64,000 nucleotides of DNA from M3007 sp040397785 (GTDB lineage: Bacteria > Bacteroidota > Bacteroidia > Chitinophagales > Saprospiraceae): the NCBI GenBank assembly GCA_040397785.1, contig JBBAVI010000010.1, positions 28,400 to 92,399 on the forward strand, given 5' to 3'. A program made the position numbers and the translations under genes. The notes under the pieces were generated by a model. The model worked only from the letters and a program-made list of their open reading frames with translations, was not told where the DNA came from and made no database searches. This document shows, piece by piece, positions 61,973-64,000 of this stretch (positions are counted from its first letter, which is position 1; every line of letters starts with the position of its first letter).

Positions 61973-64000
61973 TCAATTTCGCTCATCTAAATCCAGCAGT
62001 GTACCGCCTTTATTGTTCAGTCTTGGAGCGGGTGCACCTTGTAACTTGTTGTATTTCTGCCGTGCTGAATTTTTAATTTCTGCATTTTCGCCGTTATAAT
62101 TTTCAAGTACGGCCTCCAAGGCTGCAGTAGCACTGTTTTTATCACCCTGATCGGCGTATACATCCGACAACAGGATCAGGTTCAGCGCGATCCAGTCATC
62201 GTAACCCGCACTGGCTTTGTTGGCGTCCGAAATAAGGGCTTCTGCTTCCGGGTATTTACGCTGTTTGTACAAAATCTGGGCTTCCAGGTGATACGCCTCG
62301 GCCATCATTTCATTCTGGGTATTTTGCGAAACCTGCTGTAATGCGGGCAATGCACGCGCAAAGTCGCCTTTATCGTACGCCATTTTACCTACATAATAAT
62401 TGGCTGTAGCAACCTGTTCGCCGGAAGCCATGGTCGCGTCGTTAATCTTACGGGCATATTCGCCCACTGCAACGGAATTATTTGTCTGATACGCGGCGCG
62501 AATAGCCATCAATTGTGCTTCAAAACGCGCGTTTTCATTGACTGATGCTTCTTCCCATTTCCGGGCAAACTCAAATGCTTGTGGATAATCTTTTTCAAAA
62601 TTATAGGCCAACAAAGTCGCTTTTTCTGCCGCTTTTACATAAAATTTGCTCGAGCCACGGTTCACCACCGCAGCATAATCTTTCAACGCGATTGCGTATT
62701 TTTTGATCGCATCGCTGGCATAAGCTTCCGCACGGTAGAAGTAAGAAGAAATTGCATTGGCGCCTTTTGGATATTTGGCCAAGTAGTTGGAAAAACCATC
62801 AATCGCCTGCTGGTAATTGCCCCGCTGGAACTGAATTTCTGCCGATTGGTAGGTTACGCTATCTTTTGAACCACTGCTGACACTGTAACCCGGCACCGTT
62901 TCCACAAAAGAGAAGTATTCATCCGGGCGGTTCAAGTCTTTAACGTAAATTTCCTGTAAAGCCGCCAAAGCATCTTTTGCTTCCGAATTCTCCGGATTAT
63001 TGGAAAAAACCTGCTTGTAATAATTGATTGCCGAACTGGTACTACCCTGGTTATAGGAGATCAGGCCCAATTTTAACAAGGAGGCATTAATGAGCGTGGA
63101 GCGACCCCGAAACTCCGAAATAAGGCGTTTCAAAGGAGGCACCGCTTGATCCAATTTGTTCATTTCCAGATAAGTATCGCCCAACATATACAACGCCTCA
63201 TCGGTATAACGGCTGTTGGGGTGTTTATCCACCAGGTTTTCAAGGGCCAGGGCTTTGTCGACTGGGCTGCCTTGCAAACCTTTAATGATCGCCTTTTGAT
63301 AAATGGCGTATTCAAACCCGTCGTATTTTTTATTTACGGCTTCGTTGTAATAGGCCAAGGCATCGCTGTATTGGTTGTTTTTAAAATGGCAGTCGCCGGC
63401 ACGCAAGGTTGCATCGCCCAATATCACCGTCCGAATTTGATCGCTTCGAATCCGGTCGCTGTTGCGTTTGATGCCATCGACACAAGCTTTAAAATTGACC
63501 AAGGCCGCTTTATAGTCTTTATCTTTTTTCTTCAAATTGTTGTATCCCTGCACGTAATAGCCCATAACCAGGCTGCTTTCTTCGGGCAAATCGTTAAAAC
63601 TCTTTGCCTGATTTAAAAACGAGCTGATATGCGTTTTGCTCATTTCGAACTCTCCGGCTTCGTGTGCAATATTACCGATCCAGAACGCGCAAAGTGCTGC
63701 AGTCCGTTTATCGATTGGATATTCCAGCGATTTATTGAAGTAGCGGCGTGCTTCGTCTTTTTGGTTGTTTTGAAACAATTGCAAGCCTCTGTTGAAGGCC
63801 ACCAATTGATAGGTTTCATTCAGCCGCGGGGTGCGATTTTTCACGGCTTCCAGGGTAGAAAGCGCGCGATCGTAATCGCGGGTATTCAAAAACACCTCAC
63901 TCATCAGGGTTTGGGCATCTTCATAATACTTTGAATTCGGCTGTATGCGTTGCAGAGCGCCAATGGCGTCGCGGTCGTATTTGAGTTCGTAACTTAATTT
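61973..64000 (-). CDS. Tetratricopeptide-repeat protein (partial, runs off window)
   Basis: The frame is open from its stop at 61973 to the window end (about 675 residues visible), so the N-terminus is missing; the ATG at 63904 is internal. The sequence is an array of helical pairs of TPR type: YQKAIIKGLQGSPVDKALALENLV, ALYMLGDTYLEMNKLDQAVPPL, AINYYKQVFSNNPENSEAKDAL, YFYRAEAYASDAIKKYAIALKDY. It is a protein-interaction scaffold, probably periplasmic by analogy with similar Bacteroidota gene pairs. It precedes the barrel gene in the same direction. Confidence 0.85.
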   Translation of the reverse strand, partial: KLSYELKYDRDAIGALQRIQPNSKYYEDAQTLMSEVFLNTRDYDRALSTLEAVKNRTPRLNETYQLVAFNRGLQLFQNNQKDEARRYFNKSLEYPIDKRTAALCAFWIGNIAHEAGEFEMSKTHISSFLNQAKSFNDLPEESSLVMGYYVQGYNNLKKKDKDYKAALVNFKACVDGIKRNSDRIRSDQIRTVILGDATLRAGDCHFKNNQYSDALAYYNEAVNKKYDGFEYAIYQKAIIKGLQGSPVDKALALENLVDKHPNSRYTDEALYMLGDTYLEMNKLDQAVPPLKRLISEFRGRSTLINASLLKLGLISYNQGSTSSAINYYKQVFSNNPENSEAKDALAALQEIYVKDLNRPDEYFSFVETVPGYSVSSGSKDSVTYQSAEIQFQRGNYQQAIDGFSNYLAKYPKGANAISSYFYRAEAYASDAIKKYAIALKDYAAVVNRGSSKFYVKAAEKATLLAYNFEKDYPQAFEFARKWEEASVNENARFEAQLMAIRAAYQTNNSVAVGEYARKINDATMASGEQVATANYYVGKMAYDKGDFARALPALQQVSQNTQNEMMAEAYHLEAQILYKQRKYPEAEALISDANKASAGYDDWIALNLILLSDVYADQGDKNSATAALEAVLENYNGENAEIKNSARQKYNKLQGAPAPRLNNKGGTLLDLDERN

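Overview
The window looks like the chromosome of a member of the Bacteroidota, most likely of the Saprospiria (Haliscomenobacter/Lewinella relatives). This is inferred from three things. Secreted proteins carry type IX secretion (T9SS) C-terminal sorting domains and SprB-type repeats, and one has a Bacteroidota-style dockerin. Promoters match the Bacteroidota pattern TTG - about 20 nt - TAnnTTTG. Gene starts show almost no Shine-Dalgarno sequence. No tRNA, rRNA, CRISPR array, insertion sequence or phage gene was seen.

Layout. (1) 1-10 kb: a beta-helix T9SS surface protein, then housekeeping genes: an RNA m5C methyltransferase, DinB, a phosphopantetheinyl transferase, 3-methyladenine DNA glycosylase, release factor 3 (prfC) overlapping a bicarbonate permease, and a glutathione peroxidase. 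(2) 10-23 kb: a gene-sparse, AT-rich signalling island. It holds three LytS-type histidine kinases, one LytTR response regulator, three LuxR-type regulators, a receiver-kinase hybrid and its degenerate copy, and a degenerate CpsB/PHP-like protein. The intergenic spaces are unusually long and contain hairpins, terminators and palindromes. (3) 23-29.3 kb: one 2112-residue T9SS protein with a glycine-rich domain and a dockerin. (4) 29.6-32 kb: a second degenerate PHP-like gene whose start codon directly follows an intrinsic terminator, then dnaA. (5) 32-47.7 kb: housekeeping genes, including an IscA-type Fe-S protein, a sugar transferase, der, an MBL-fold hydrolase, rhomboid, rnpA, rpmH (not in the supplied list of long ORFs, found by reading the sequence), DsbD, a TatD-like hydrolase, tcdA, queA, a CDF transporter, glycosylasparaginase and a cold-shock protein. 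(6) 47.8-56.6 kb: a Ca2+-type P-ATPase, a PAS histidine kinase and a 1345-residue propeller-SprB-OmpA fusion. (7) 56.9-60.3 kb: the pstSCAB phosphate transporter. (8) 60.3-64 kb: an outer-membrane barrel protein and a TPR protein that runs off the window.

The most interesting region is the signalling island. Intact regulators sit beside paralogues that have lost their catalytic or phospho-acceptor residues: three of six receivers lack the acceptor Asp, and one hybrid kinase has lost its H, N and G boxes. The two tandem LuxR regulators keep the same recognition helix although one cannot be phosphorylated normally. Two kinases of one operon are nearly identical over their C-terminal two thirds but diverged in the N-terminal membrane part, suggesting gene conversion. 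Identical 8-bp-stem hairpins precede the intact and the degenerate hybrid kinase. Around these are candidate small RNAs supported by minus-strand terminators whose stems contain G-U pairs only when read on the minus strand.

All function calls come from reading motifs and family knowledge; no database search was run. Start codons were moved downstream of the longest reading frame where a promoter, signal peptide or family N-terminus indicated it.
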